Notes under the pieces: model-generated
Database searches by the model: none
Seen by the model: the letters and a program-made list of their open reading frames with translations, nothing else
Told to the model about the DNA's origin: nothing
Part shown: one piece after another, positions 25,642 through 33,284 of the stretch
How positions within the stretch are numbered: position 1 is the stretch's first letter
Layout: each line of letters begins with the position of its first letter
Position numbers and translations under genes: made by a program
Assembly: GCA_949299135.1 (NCBI GenBank)
Contig: CASFZG010000002.1
Location: 1 to 64,000 of the forward strand
DNA: 64,000 bases
Direction of reading: 5' to 3'
Source: an uncultured Phascolarctobacterium sp.
GTDB taxonomy: Bacteria > Bacillota > Negativicutes > Acidaminococcales > Acidaminococcaceae

Positions 25642-26772
25642 TTGAGCAGATCTTATGAATATTCCTATGCTTTAGAAGCGGCTATAAGAAGAAAAATTTA
25701 TTTGAACAGAATAAGTTCAAAAACGGAGCAGTTTTATTCTCGCTATTTGGAACAGTATAACCGAATGAAAAAAGATGGGGTTGCTGCCTATATTCCAGAC
25801 GAAATGAATCGCTTGGAATCGGATCTGTCCCGTATTAGAACTTTGCTTATATCTGACCCGGAAGAAGCTAGGGAATTGAGTTATACTGTAGGGTCATATA
25901 TTAGAAGTATGTCGTCTTTGGCATCCGTTGCCAGAGAAGAGTTTGACCGTGCCGAACGGCTTAGGGTTGAGAATATGAGGATTGAGCGTCAACAGCATCA
26001 AAGTGAACTGGTTCAAGCGTACTTTGAAATACTGAAAAGTATAACCAATTCTATTGTTGTTAATTATTCTGCGTTGGGTTTGCAAGATTTAAAGAAAAAA
26101 ATTGATACTGGCATTTTAACCGACAAAGCTGAGCTTATAGCAAGGGCAAAGGCTATTATTGCAAATGCCGAAAAAATGGCGGATGAATGGAAGTCCAAGA
26201 CCATCAACAGTAACAGACGAACAAATGCTGTTGAGATAATCAATGATACGGAAGCAAGGTTAAGAAACGAAAATATTGAGGATAAAGAAAAGACACAACA
26301 ATTCTTGGATAGAATAAATCAGTTACGTTCCGGACTTGCCAATGGAAAAATTGATGTCGAAGCTGTCGAAAAACAAATTAATGCTTTAGAAAATGAAGTG
26401 GATGATACGCATATTACAGAAGAAACAAGGAGGGAAACCGTCAAGGCTATTATAAAGCTGCTTAGGAGCCAAGAGTTTACGGTCGAAAAACCTCAAGTGG
26501 TTCAAATGGAGGGAAAAAATTATGTAAAAATAGTTGCAAAACAGCCTTCCGGTAAAAGAGCCATTTGCAATATTGATTTACATGGGAAAATTGCTTACAA
26601 ATTTGATAACTATGAAGGAATGACTTGCTTAAAGGACATTGAAAAATTTAATGTTGACTTGCAGCAAGTGTATTCAATAAAACTTTCTGATGAAAGAGTG
26701 CTGTGGAGTAATCCGGATAAATTGGACAAGGATGTGAACAGTACACCCAATACCGATAGGAGGAGTAAATAA
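25642..26772 (+). CDS. Coiled-coil protein of the helicase operon
   Basis: A 376-residue, largely helical protein with long coiled-coil stretches (about residues 20-130 and 180-260). A C-terminal globular part of about 110 residues begins near RREAVKAI-like text and contains VEKPQVVQMEGKNYVKIVAK and ICNIDLHGKIAYKFDNYEG. No family is recognised. TTG is the start, with GAGGTGA 5 bases upstream. It begins 11 bases after the PIN gene and overlaps the AAA+ gene by 1 base (TAATG), so it is a fixed operon member and may be the scaffold of the complex. Confidence 0.7.
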   Translation: MSRSYEYSYALEAAIRRKIYLNRISSKTEQFYSRYLEQYNRMKKDGVAAYIPDEMNRLESDLSRIRTLLISDPEEARELSYTVGSYIRSMSSLASVAREEFDRAERLRVENMRIERQQHQSELVQAYFEILKSITNSIVVNYSALGLQDLKKKIDTGILTDKAELIARAKAIIANAEKMADEWKSKTINSNRRTNAVEIINDTEARLRNENIEDKEKTQQFLDRINQLRSGLANGKIDVEAVEKQINALENEVDDTHITEETRRETVKAIIKLLRSQEFTVEKPQVVQMEGKNYVKIVAKQPSGKRAICNIDLHGKIAYKFDNYEGMTCLKDIEKFNVDLQQVYSIKLSDERVLWSNPDKLDKDVNSTPNTDRRSK

Positions 26773-28613
26773 TGGCAGAAATGAATATATGGCTTGAGCG
26801 TTTTAATAGAGATATAGGTTACAAATCTTCGGTTATTGTATTTGGTAACACATCTGATATTATGCTCAATCCTAAAAACTTTGGAAAGTATGATAAAGTT
26901 ATTGACACACTTATTGCATATGTTCGTGATAAAGGTTACAAGCAGATTGTTAAGTGGGACAGAGTTGATGGAATTGACTATTCTGTATCAGATGAAATTA
27001 TAAACGCTAATCCCGACAATAACGTTCCGCAGCAATCGAATAATTCCGATTACGACCTTGGCGAAGATTTTGATGTGAGTTCTACAGCTCAATATGGGAA
27101 TACATACAAAAATCCGGACGAATTCTTTCCCTATATGCTGAGCGTAATAAAAAATGGTTCCAATAAAACAGCATTTGTTTTGGATTATTCAGATTACCTT
27201 TTTGGTAACGCAAATTCACTTTCTGAAAAAGAGAGATACTATTTAACAACTCTCGGCAAGATATTAGAGTCCAGCCAGTCTTATAATATGCTTAAAAGTG
27301 ACTTTGCATCGGTTGGAAATATCGTTATTATCGTTGCGAAAAACAATGCTATGATTCCCCCGGCATTTTATCTCAATAACTCCATGGTAAGTTCTGTAAA
27401 TGTTCCAATGCCGGGACATCATGAAAGAGAACACTTTATCGAATTTAATATGGCTTGTTTAAATATCAGCCAAAACATTATGGCTGATAAAAATGCTAAA
27501 GATGATTTGATCGATGCTTTGGATGGGTTCACTCTTAGAGATATTGCGCAGATGATAAAACTATCTCGTCAGATGCCTGAAAAACTTTCTTTCGAGAAAT
27601 TGATTAACCTCTTTAAGTACGGTGAAAAAGTGAGCCCTTGGGAGGAACTGTCAAAGGATAAAGTTGAAAGAATTGAGGAAGAACTTAGTAAGCGAGTGAA
27701 AGGTCAAGATGAAGCTATTTCTAAAGTAAAAGATGTTATAATCAGAGCCTATACAGGATTTTCTGGTTTGCAGCATTCATCTAAGCAGAAAAAGCCTAAA
27801 GGAATACTGTTTTTTGTTGGACCTACCGGTGTTGGTAAAACAGAACTAGCAAAGTCTCTTGCAGCATTTGTATTTGGTGATGAAAATGCTTGTATACGAT
27901 TTGATATGTCTGAGTATAACCATGAGCATAGTGACCAAAGATTGGTTGGAGCACCTCCTGGATATGTAGGTTACGAAGCCGGTGGACAGCTCACAAATGC
28001 CGTCAAAGAAAAACCTTTTTGCGTTCTTTTGTTTGATGAAATTGAAAAAGCCCATGGAAGAATTCTTGACAAGTTTCTTCAGATTTTGGAAGATGGTCGA
28101 TTAACTGATGGCAAGGGTGAAACGGTTTACTTCTCTGAAACAATCATTATTTTTACATCTAATATCGGTGCCGCTGAAGTTAGTGCAGATTTGAGCCCGA
28201 AAGAGGTGAAGAAGCTTTTTGTTAAAAAGGTGCAAGAGCATTTCATCACAAAACTCGGAAGACCTGAGTTGTTGAACAGAATTGGCGATAATATTGTTGC
28301 CTTCAATTTCATTGATGATCCAGAAGTATTTACAAAGATTGCAAAACTCAAATTTAAAACTATTGAAGAGTTTGTTAAAGAACGTTATGGTGCCAAAATT
28401 GTGTTTGAAAAAGAAGATGCTATTTTTATGGCTATTGGTAAAAAAGCCGAAAAGAAAGATGGTGGACGTGGATTGCTTAATGTGATGGAAAGTGTTATTA
28501 TCAACCCTCTATCTGAGTTTATATTTGAACGCTCTAATATGATTAGAAACAGACAAATAGTTATTAAGCCACTTTTTTTGGATAAACCAGAATTTGACTT
28601 TGAATTAAGGTAG
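26772..28613 (+). CDS. ClpB/ClpA-like AAA+ ATPase with degenerate first module
   Basis: A 613-residue AAA+ protein. The C-terminal module (about 300-613) is ClpB-like AAA-2: GPTGVGKTELAKSLA (Walker A), FDMSEYNHEHSDQRLVGAPP pore-loop region, CVLLFDEIEKAH (Walker B), FTSNIG sensor and RPELLNRIGD with the arginine finger. The N-terminal 290 residues look like a second AAA domain that has lost its P-loop. They keep a Walker B-like strand (KTAFVLDYSDYLFG), a sensor-1-like strand (GNIVIIVAKNN) and a sensor-2-like helix (FTLRDIAQMIKLS). No N-terminal Clp repeat domain is present. It probably remodels or unfolds a partner of the operon. Confidence 0.85.
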   Translation: MAEMNIWLERFNRDIGYKSSVIVFGNTSDIMLNPKNFGKYDKVIDTLIAYVRDKGYKQIVKWDRVDGIDYSVSDEIINANPDNNVPQQSNNSDYDLGEDFDVSSTAQYGNTYKNPDEFFPYMLSVIKNGSNKTAFVLDYSDYLFGNANSLSEKERYYLTTLGKILESSQSYNMLKSDFASVGNIVIIVAKNNAMIPPAFYLNNSMVSSVNVPMPGHHEREHFIEFNMACLNISQNIMADKNAKDDLIDALDGFTLRDIAQMIKLSRQMPEKLSFEKLINLFKYGEKVSPWEELSKDKVERIEEELSKRVKGQDEAISKVKDVIIRAYTGFSGLQHSSKQKKPKGILFFVGPTGVGKTELAKSLAAFVFGDENACIRFDMSEYNHEHSDQRLVGAPPGYVGYEAGGQLTNAVKEKPFCVLLFDEIEKAHGRILDKFLQILEDGRLTDGKGETVYFSETIIIFTSNIGAAEVSADLSPKEVKKLFVKKVQEHFITKLGRPELLNRIGDNIVAFNFIDDPEVFTKIAKLKFKTIEEFVKERYGAKIVFEKEDAIFMAIGKKAEKKDGGRGLLNVMESVIINPLSEFIFERSNMIRNRQIVIKPLFLDKPEFDFELR

Positions 28614-28620
28614 GTAAGGT

Positions 28621-29187
28621 ATGGGGTATCTTAATATTGCCTCCGTGAGATTGTGCACGGAGGCAGAAGGACCTGGAAAACGCTTTGCTATATGGGTACA
28701 AGGGTGCAAAAATCGTTGCCCAGGTTGCTGCAATCCTGAAATGCAAAAAATAAAAGTAAACATCATAGTTGATACAGCAGATGTGATAGAACTGATTAAA
28801 ACTGCAAAAGAACAGTTCGGTGTCGAAGGGGTTTCTTTCATTGGCGGAGAGCCAATGCTTCAAGCACTGGGGTTAGCTGAAATTGCGGAATGGTGCCAAT
28901 CAGCAGGATTATCGGTGCTTGTTTTTACAGGATATTTATATGAGGATTTAAATTCAACTAATGATGTCTCCATCAAACGGCTGCTTGATAACACTGATAT
29001 ACTGGTTGACGGTCCGTTTATACAAAATGAATATGATGATAAACGTGATTGGGTAGGATCAAAAAATCAAAAGGTATTGTTGTTGAGTGACCGATATGAA
29101 CCGGGAGTAGAATTCAAACATAGTCAAAGAATTATGGAGGTTCTTGTGTCTGAGGACAGTATTTGCATTAATGGTTGGCCGTTTTAA
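28621..29187 (+). CDS. NrdG-like radical SAM activating enzyme (operon 1)
   Basis: A 188-residue radical SAM protein of the class III reductase activase type. The cluster motif CKNRCPGC places Cys29, Cys33 and Cys36, and the SAM-binding strand is FIGGEPM (about 73-79). The length is slightly above typical NrdG. It begins 7 bases after the AAA+ stop and is the last gene of the helicase operon, although another NrdG-like gene with its own reductase follows 133 bases later. It could activate that reductase or another glycyl radical protein, or modify a substrate of the operon; none of these is shown. Confidence 0.82.
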   Translation: MGYLNIASVRLCTEAEGPGKRFAIWVQGCKNRCPGCCNPEMQKIKVNIIVDTADVIELIKTAKEQFGVEGVSFIGGEPMLQALGLAEIAEWCQSAGLSVLVFTGYLYEDLNSTNDVSIKRLLDNTDILVDGPFIQNEYDDKRDWVGSKNQKVLLLSDRYEPGVEFKHSQRIMEVLVSEDSICINGWPF

Positions 29188-29230
29188 TCTTGTATTCTTA
29201 TTGCAAATTATTATCTTATATTTATATAAA

Positions 29231-29269
29231 ATAGTCTAAAGCTATACTAAATGTACAGCTTTAGACTAT
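29231..29269 (+). repeat. Strong palindrome between the two operons
   Basis: ATAGTCTAAAGCT / AGCTTTAGACTAT is a perfect 13-bp inverted repeat with a 13-base loop. No T-run follows, so it may be a poor terminator, a processing site or an operator for the next operon. Confidence 0.6.
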
Positions 29270-29320
29270 CATTAATAAGTTTGACTTGTTTGGAGAAAGA
29301 AAGTACGAGGAACTAAAAAT

Positions 29321-29788
29321 ATGAATTTAAAAGTTGGAGGTTTTATTGAAACAAGTGCAGCAGATGGACCAGGAATTCGAAGTGTTTTGTTTCTTCAAGG
29401 GTGTCACCGAAATTGTGAAGGATGTCACAATAAAAAACTACAAAATCCTGATGGTGGAGTTTTACTCAGCATAACTGAGGCAGTGGAATACATCAACAAA
29501 CACTGCCAAAACAAAAAACTTACAATATCCGGTGGTGAACCGCTAGAGCAACTGCCTGCATTGATTGAGTTAACCGAGCTGCTAGTAAATATGAGGTTTG
29601 ACCTATGTGTCTATACCGGCAATAATTTAGAAGATGTTCCGTTATTGCTGAGAAAAAATCTTCATTGGCTGAAAGTTGGTAATTTTCGTGTCGACCAGCG
29701 AACCTTGACAAAACCTTTTGTTGGTTCATCTAACCAAAATATGATAGAATTAAACAAAAAGAGTGAGGACTGTTATGCGAAAACATGA
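29321..29788 (+). CDS. nrdG: NrdG-like anaerobic reductase activase (operon 2)
   Basis: A 155-residue radical SAM activase. GPGIRSVLFLQGCHRNCEGC places the cluster cysteines at 28, 32 and 35, and SGGEPLEQLP is the SAM-binding strand. Size and motifs fit NrdG, which generates the glycyl radical of class III ribonucleotide reductase. The 3' end overlaps the start of the reductase gene by 14 bases. It is A+T-rich like its neighbours, which suggests an accessory copy rather than the housekeeping nrdG. Confidence 0.87.
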   Translation: MNLKVGGFIETSAADGPGIRSVLFLQGCHRNCEGCHNKKLQNPDGGVLLSITEAVEYINKHCQNKKLTISGGEPLEQLPALIELTELLVNMRFDLCVYTGNNLEDVPLLLRKNLHWLKVGNFRVDQRTLTKPFVGSSNQNMIELNKKSEDCYAKT

Positions 29789-31460
29789 ACGTGAATTAGC
29801 AAACTGCGAAGAAAATGCTTCATCGAGAATTATTCAGTTGGGTGAACAGGTGAAAAAAAGCCGTCTGTCTTCTGTAATTCCGCCGTGGTTGTATGAAATG
29901 CATGAAAAGTGTCAATTCCATATCCACGATATGGAATTTTATGATATTACTTATAACTGCATCGGTGTAAACCCATCTGATTTAATTGTATCCGCATCAA
30001 ATTTTCATGACGCTATTCTTAAATTGGCGTATGGGATTACAGCTTTAACTAATCAGCAGTCTGGTGGAATTGGATTTATAGACTTTGATGGAGATTTATC
30101 TAAATATATTGATAGTGAATCAGAGTATGATATCCAAAATGAACTTGTTACATTACTTTCACTTTTAAACTTTCCATTACGTAAAGGATGTGAAAAAGCG
30201 TATGTTACATTTAATTTTGGCCTATGTACAACAGAAAAAGGAAGACTACTTACTAGATGTCTATTAAACGCATATAGAAAAAGCGGACAGGCTTTTCCCA
30301 ACCTAGTGTTCAAAGTTAAAGGAAACATTAATCACTGTATAGGTTCTCCAAATTATGATCTGTTTAGGTTGGCCTGCGAAGTTACAGCAGAATGTATGAA
30401 TCCTACTTACTTAAATATGGATGCAACATTTAATAGAAATTTCGATCCAGACAGCTTTGGAATTATGGGTTGTCGCACTCGTATAGGTGAAAATCGTTTT
30501 GGTAAGAGTGGCTCTCTACATCGTGGCAATATTGCCGCGATATCAATTAATCTGGTTCAAATTGCTGCAAGAAACATAGGTAATTTACCTGCTTTTTACA
30601 AAGATCTGTCTTGTGTAATGCTGAATGCAATGGAGCTATTATTGCACCGTTTTAACACTCTCTGTCACTCAGAAAAGGCAACACTTACTCACCTCCAAAT
30701 AGGATGTCTCTATCAAGGATATGATAAAGGGAATAACGCAGATATGTTGAAGAACGGTACGCTCTCTATTGGGTTTATAGGGTTATGGGATGCTGTTATG
30801 ATGTTATTTGGTTTAGCTAAGTTCCCTATAGAAGAATTAGAAAAATGGCGAGATTTAGGGTTGAAAATTGTTCATAAGATGCGTAATTTGACAGATCAGT
30901 TCGCTGAAGAAAATCAGTTAAACATCTCGCTATTGGCTTCTTCTGGAGAAGGAATTTCGGGACGCTTTCCGCAGCATGATATTGTAAACGATATTCATAC
31001 TGCATATGTAGCAAAAAAAGGTTTTTACACTAACTCTTTTCATGTTCCTGTAGATATTGCAGTAAATTGTTTTCATAAAATTGATTTAGAGGCACCATTT
31101 CATAACATATGTAATGGTGGTCACATTACATATGTTGAACTTAATGAGATACCAATTGGAAATAGCTCTGCTATTCAGGATTTAGTTGATTATGCTATAT
31201 CTCAGAATATTGGTTATTTTGGTGTGAATTACCCTTTGGATATTTGTTCTTCTTGTGGTGCGAAGGGAACATTTGCTAAATTCTGCCCAATTTGTGGTAA
31301 TGAACATATTAAGCGTTTGCGCCGCGTGTCTGGATACTTGTCTGAAAAGGATTCTTTTACCGTTGGCAAACAGTCTGAGCTTTATTGTCGTACTGCTCAT
31401 AATGGATACTCTGATTTCAAAAATTATAGATTAGGCAACAGGAGACCTGAAAAGGAATAA
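29775..31460 (+). CDS. nrdD: Class III (anaerobic) ribonucleoside-triphosphate reductase, short form
   Basis: A 561-residue glycyl radical reductase that makes dNTPs from NTPs. Visible active-site features are the N-terminal cysteine in YNCIGVN, the radical cysteine in IMGCRTR, RGNIAAISINL, a C-terminal zinc site (CSSCGAKG then CPICG) and the glycyl radical loop RVSGYLSEKD. Full-length NrdD is usually about 700-780 residues; this one lacks the N-terminal ATP-cone, so overall allosteric control by ATP/dATP is probably absent. The ATG at 29775 has GTGAGG upstream and overlaps nrdG; a GTG at 29763 is less likely. An accessory copy next to a helicase/nuclease operon is unusual. Confidence 0.88.
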   Translation: MRKHERELANCEENASSRIIQLGEQVKKSRLSSVIPPWLYEMHEKCQFHIHDMEFYDITYNCIGVNPSDLIVSASNFHDAILKLAYGITALTNQQSGGIGFIDFDGDLSKYIDSESEYDIQNELVTLLSLLNFPLRKGCEKAYVTFNFGLCTTEKGRLLTRCLLNAYRKSGQAFPNLVFKVKGNINHCIGSPNYDLFRLACEVTAECMNPTYLNMDATFNRNFDPDSFGIMGCRTRIGENRFGKSGSLHRGNIAAISINLVQIAARNIGNLPAFYKDLSCVMLNAMELLLHRFNTLCHSEKATLTHLQIGCLYQGYDKGNNADMLKNGTLSIGFIGLWDAVMMLFGLAKFPIEELEKWRDLGLKIVHKMRNLTDQFAEENQLNISLLASSGEGISGRFPQHDIVNDIHTAYVAKKGFYTNSFHVPVDIAVNCFHKIDLEAPFHNICNGGHITYVELNEIPIGNSSAIQDLVDYAISQNIGYFGVNYPLDICSSCGAKGTFAKFCPICGNEHIKRLRRVSGYLSEKDSFTVGKQSELYCRTAHNGYSDFKNYRLGNRRPEKE

Positions 31461-31462
31461 AA

Positions 31463-32044
31463 ATGCATATTGCAATCGAAGGATTAGACGGTGTTGGAAA
31501 AACACAAACTGCTAAATTGTTGGCAAAACAGTATAATTTTACCTTTATTGAAAAACCATTGCATTATCTAACAGATACTGATGGAATGGAAAACTACCTT
31601 CGTATGATGAAGTACATCAATAAAGAAATGGATGATGATTTTAAAGCTTTATACTATGGACTTGGCAATCTATATCTGAGCAAAATTTCAAAAGGAACTA
31701 ATGTTGTGACTGATCGGCATCTTTGTTCCACATATTTTTGGAATCATACTGCGAACAATCATATTTTATTTGACTATCTGGTGCAAACAGCCGGTCTTCC
31801 AGATTTGACCGTTATACTTTTTGCCGATGCCGAAGTGCGTCGACAACGTATGTTGGAGCGCAGTGCTAGCGATACAGATTTAGTAGAAAAGGTTTTTCCA
31901 AATAATCAATATAAGAAAATGATTGAGTTTGTTAAAAATTATGGAGCAAACTTTGTTATTATAGACAATTCCGATAAGACTTTAAATGAAACGGTTCAAG
32001 AAATTGCAAAAATAGCTGGATTAAAGTATGTTGAAATTTTTTAA
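31463..32044 (+). CDS. Thymidylate kinase-like (d)NMP kinase
   Basis: A 193-residue P-loop kinase. GLDGVGKTQTAK at residues 7-18 is the tmk-type Walker A, DRHLCSTYFW is the DR motif that binds the monophosphate, and RRQRMLERSASD is a LID-like arginine region. The closest activity is dTMP to dTDP phosphorylation, but the acceptor base cannot be read from sequence. It starts 2 bases after the nrdD stop. With nrdG and nrdD it forms a compact deoxynucleotide-supply operon, separate from the cell's normal tmk. Confidence 0.82.
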   Translation: MHIAIEGLDGVGKTQTAKLLAKQYNFTFIEKPLHYLTDTDGMENYLRMMKYINKEMDDDFKALYYGLGNLYLSKISKGTNVVTDRHLCSTYFWNHTANNHILFDYLVQTAGLPDLTVILFADAEVRRQRMLERSASDTDLVEKVFPNNQYKKMIEFVKNYGANFVIIDNSDKTLNETVQEIAKIAGLKYVEIF

Positions 32045-32056
32045 CTTTAGTACCCA

Positions 32057-32257
32057 ATGTATATGTATATACAAACAGATAACGTGGATATTAATGTTAA
32101 TTTATGCAAAGACAGTTGTTTAAAATTAAAAGCTGAAACTGGATATATAATCAACCAATGCCATAAAGGTAAAGATAAAGTAATAAATAAACTGATTTGC
32201 AAAAGTAATAATGGCGGACAATTATGTAAGTTAAGTATTGAAAATTTTATTTTTTAA
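32057..32257 (+). CDS. Possible small cysteine-containing protein
   Basis: A 66-codon ORF with four cysteines and no clear ribosome binding site, located between the kinase and a terminator. It reads as a coherent polar peptide but has no recognised family. It may be a chance ORF or a decayed gene. Confidence 0.25.
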   Translation: MYMYIQTDNVDINVNLCKDSCLKLKAETGYIINQCHKGKDKVINKLICKSNNGGQLCKLSIENFIF

Positions 32258-32275
32258 TAATATGATTAAATTTTT

Positions 32276-32309
32276 GAGATAGCCAGTATCTGGCTATCTC
32301 ATTTTTTAT
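32276..32309 (+). terminator. Terminator with ATAGCCA core (operon 2 end)
   Basis: The 10-bp stem GAGATAGCCA / TGGCTATCTC with a 5-base loop is followed by ATTTTTT. It is the second member of the three-copy hairpin family. Confidence 0.82.
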
Positions 32310-32374
32310 ACTATAAATACAAAGAAGGTTAATCGTCTAAACGATTAAATATATTGAAAGTGAGGTAATTCATT

Positions 32375-32683
32375 ATGGCATTTCCAATCGCATGGGCAGT
32401 AGGTAGTTTTGTAGGTGGGCTTTTGGCAAAAGAGTTTTATGATGATGTTATTGCCGATAACTATGAAGATGACGAAGAAGAAAAAGATGATTATAACGAT
32501 GAGGTTATTGCTGCGCTGTTTAAAAAGCTTTTAAAGGCTAATGACGCCCAAGGTTTATATGACTTTGGTTGTATTTTGGAAGCTGGGAATAAAGAATGGG
32601 CAAGAACTTTTATTAAGACAGCGGCCAATATGGATTTTATGCTTGCACAGCAAAAGCTCCGCTGCATGGATGCAGAAAATTAA
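32375..32683 (+). CDS. Small hypothetical protein with acidic linker
   Basis: A 102-residue protein. A Gly-rich hydrophobic N-terminus (MAFPIAWAVGSFVGGLLAKE) is followed by a strongly acidic stretch (residues 31-44, mostly Asp and Glu). A helical C-terminus with a tetratricopeptide-like feel (AQGLYDFGCILEAGNKEWAR) follows. GTGAGG precedes the ATG. It is isolated between two ATAGCCA hairpins, so it is its own transcription unit. No function is recognised. Confidence 0.6.
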   Translation: MAFPIAWAVGSFVGGLLAKEFYDDVIADNYEDDEEEKDDYNDEVIAALFKKLLKANDAQGLYDFGCILEAGNKEWARTFIKTAANMDFMLAQQKLRCMDAEN

Positions 32684-32695
32684 AAACTGGTAATT

Positions 32696-32731
32696 AAAAC
32701 AGGATAGCCAAATACTGGCTATCCTGTTTTC
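32696..32731 (+). terminator. Terminator with ATAGCCA core
   Basis: The 15-bp stem AAAACAGGATAGCCA / TGGCTATCCTGTTTT is the longest of the three related hairpins. A TATAAT box lies within 10 bases downstream. Confidence 0.82.
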
Positions 32732-32758
32732 TATAATGTAGGAAAAGGGGGATTGAAA

Positions 32759-32938
32759 ATGTTTTATGCTTTGTGTGTTTCGGTGTGTACGGCGGTAATG
32801 TATGCTTTGGTAAAATGTTTTTGTTGGCAGTATCGTGGGCAAGCGTTGATATTTTTATTGGCAATTACTTCCGTTATCTTATTTGGATTATATAATTTAC
32901 CGGATAATTCGTCGCTCGCAAAAACGCTGTTCGGGTAA
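32759..32938 (+). CDS. Tiny membrane protein A
   Basis: A product of 59 residues with two transmembrane helices (FYALCVSVCTAVMYALVKCF and ALIFLLAITSVILFGLY) and several cysteines. The ribosome binding site AAGGGGG lies 7 bases before the ATG. It is the first of three consecutive tiny membrane-protein genes. Confidence 0.6.
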   Translation: MFYALCVSVCTAVMYALVKCFCWQYRGQALIFLLAITSVILFGLYNLPDNSSLAKTLFG

Positions 32939-32940
32939 GG

Positions 32941-33051
32941 ATGAAAGTAATGGAGTATTTTGATAAGGAAGATTTTATAGTGCTGGCTTGTTTGGCGCAG
33001 ATATTTTTAGTTATTTTTCAAGTTATGTATTTGAAAGGGATAACGATTTAA
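32941..33051 (+). CDS. Tiny membrane protein B
   Basis: A 36-residue product with one transmembrane helix (IVLACLAQIFLVIFQVMYL). The ATG lies 2 bases after the previous stop, with GGGTAAGG overlapping that stop. It ends just before the next ribosome binding site, so the three ORFs look like a compact operon. Confidence 0.5.
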   Translation: MKVMEYFDKEDFIVLACLAQIFLVIFQVMYLKGITI

Positions 33052-33065
33052 AAGGGGGATTAGTG

Positions 33066-33248
33066 ATGACTAAGTTGGAGATTATTTTTATAACCGTGAT
33101 GTTTATTGCTGCTGTTATCAGTTTTTTGCAGACGCATTGGTTTATGGCGATGTTGATTGTTGCATTGTTTGGCATTGTGCTGTGGTTGCTGTATGCACTT
33201 TTAAGCAATATAAATCTTTTTGTGATACCGTTGCTTTTATGGCGGTAA
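33066..33248 (+). CDS. Tiny membrane protein C
   Basis: A 60-residue product with two or three hydrophobic helices (IIFITVMFIAAVISFLQ and MAMLIVALFGIVLWLLYALL). An AAAGGGGGATT site precedes the ATG. No family is recognised. It closes the three-gene string and faces the Fic gene across a shared terminator. Confidence 0.55.
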   Translation: MTKLEIIFITVMFIAAVISFLQTHWFMAMLIVALFGIVLWLLYALLSNINLFVIPLLLWR

Positions 33249-33257
33249 ATAACAAAA

Positions 33258-33276
33258 GGCAGCCTGAAAGGCTGCA
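33258..33276. terminator. Hairpin between convergent genes
   Basis: GCAGCC-TGAAA-GGCTGC lies between the tiny membrane-protein string and the Fic gene and has AAAA or ATTTG flanks. Confidence 0.6.
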
Positions 33277-33284
33277 TTTGTGCG

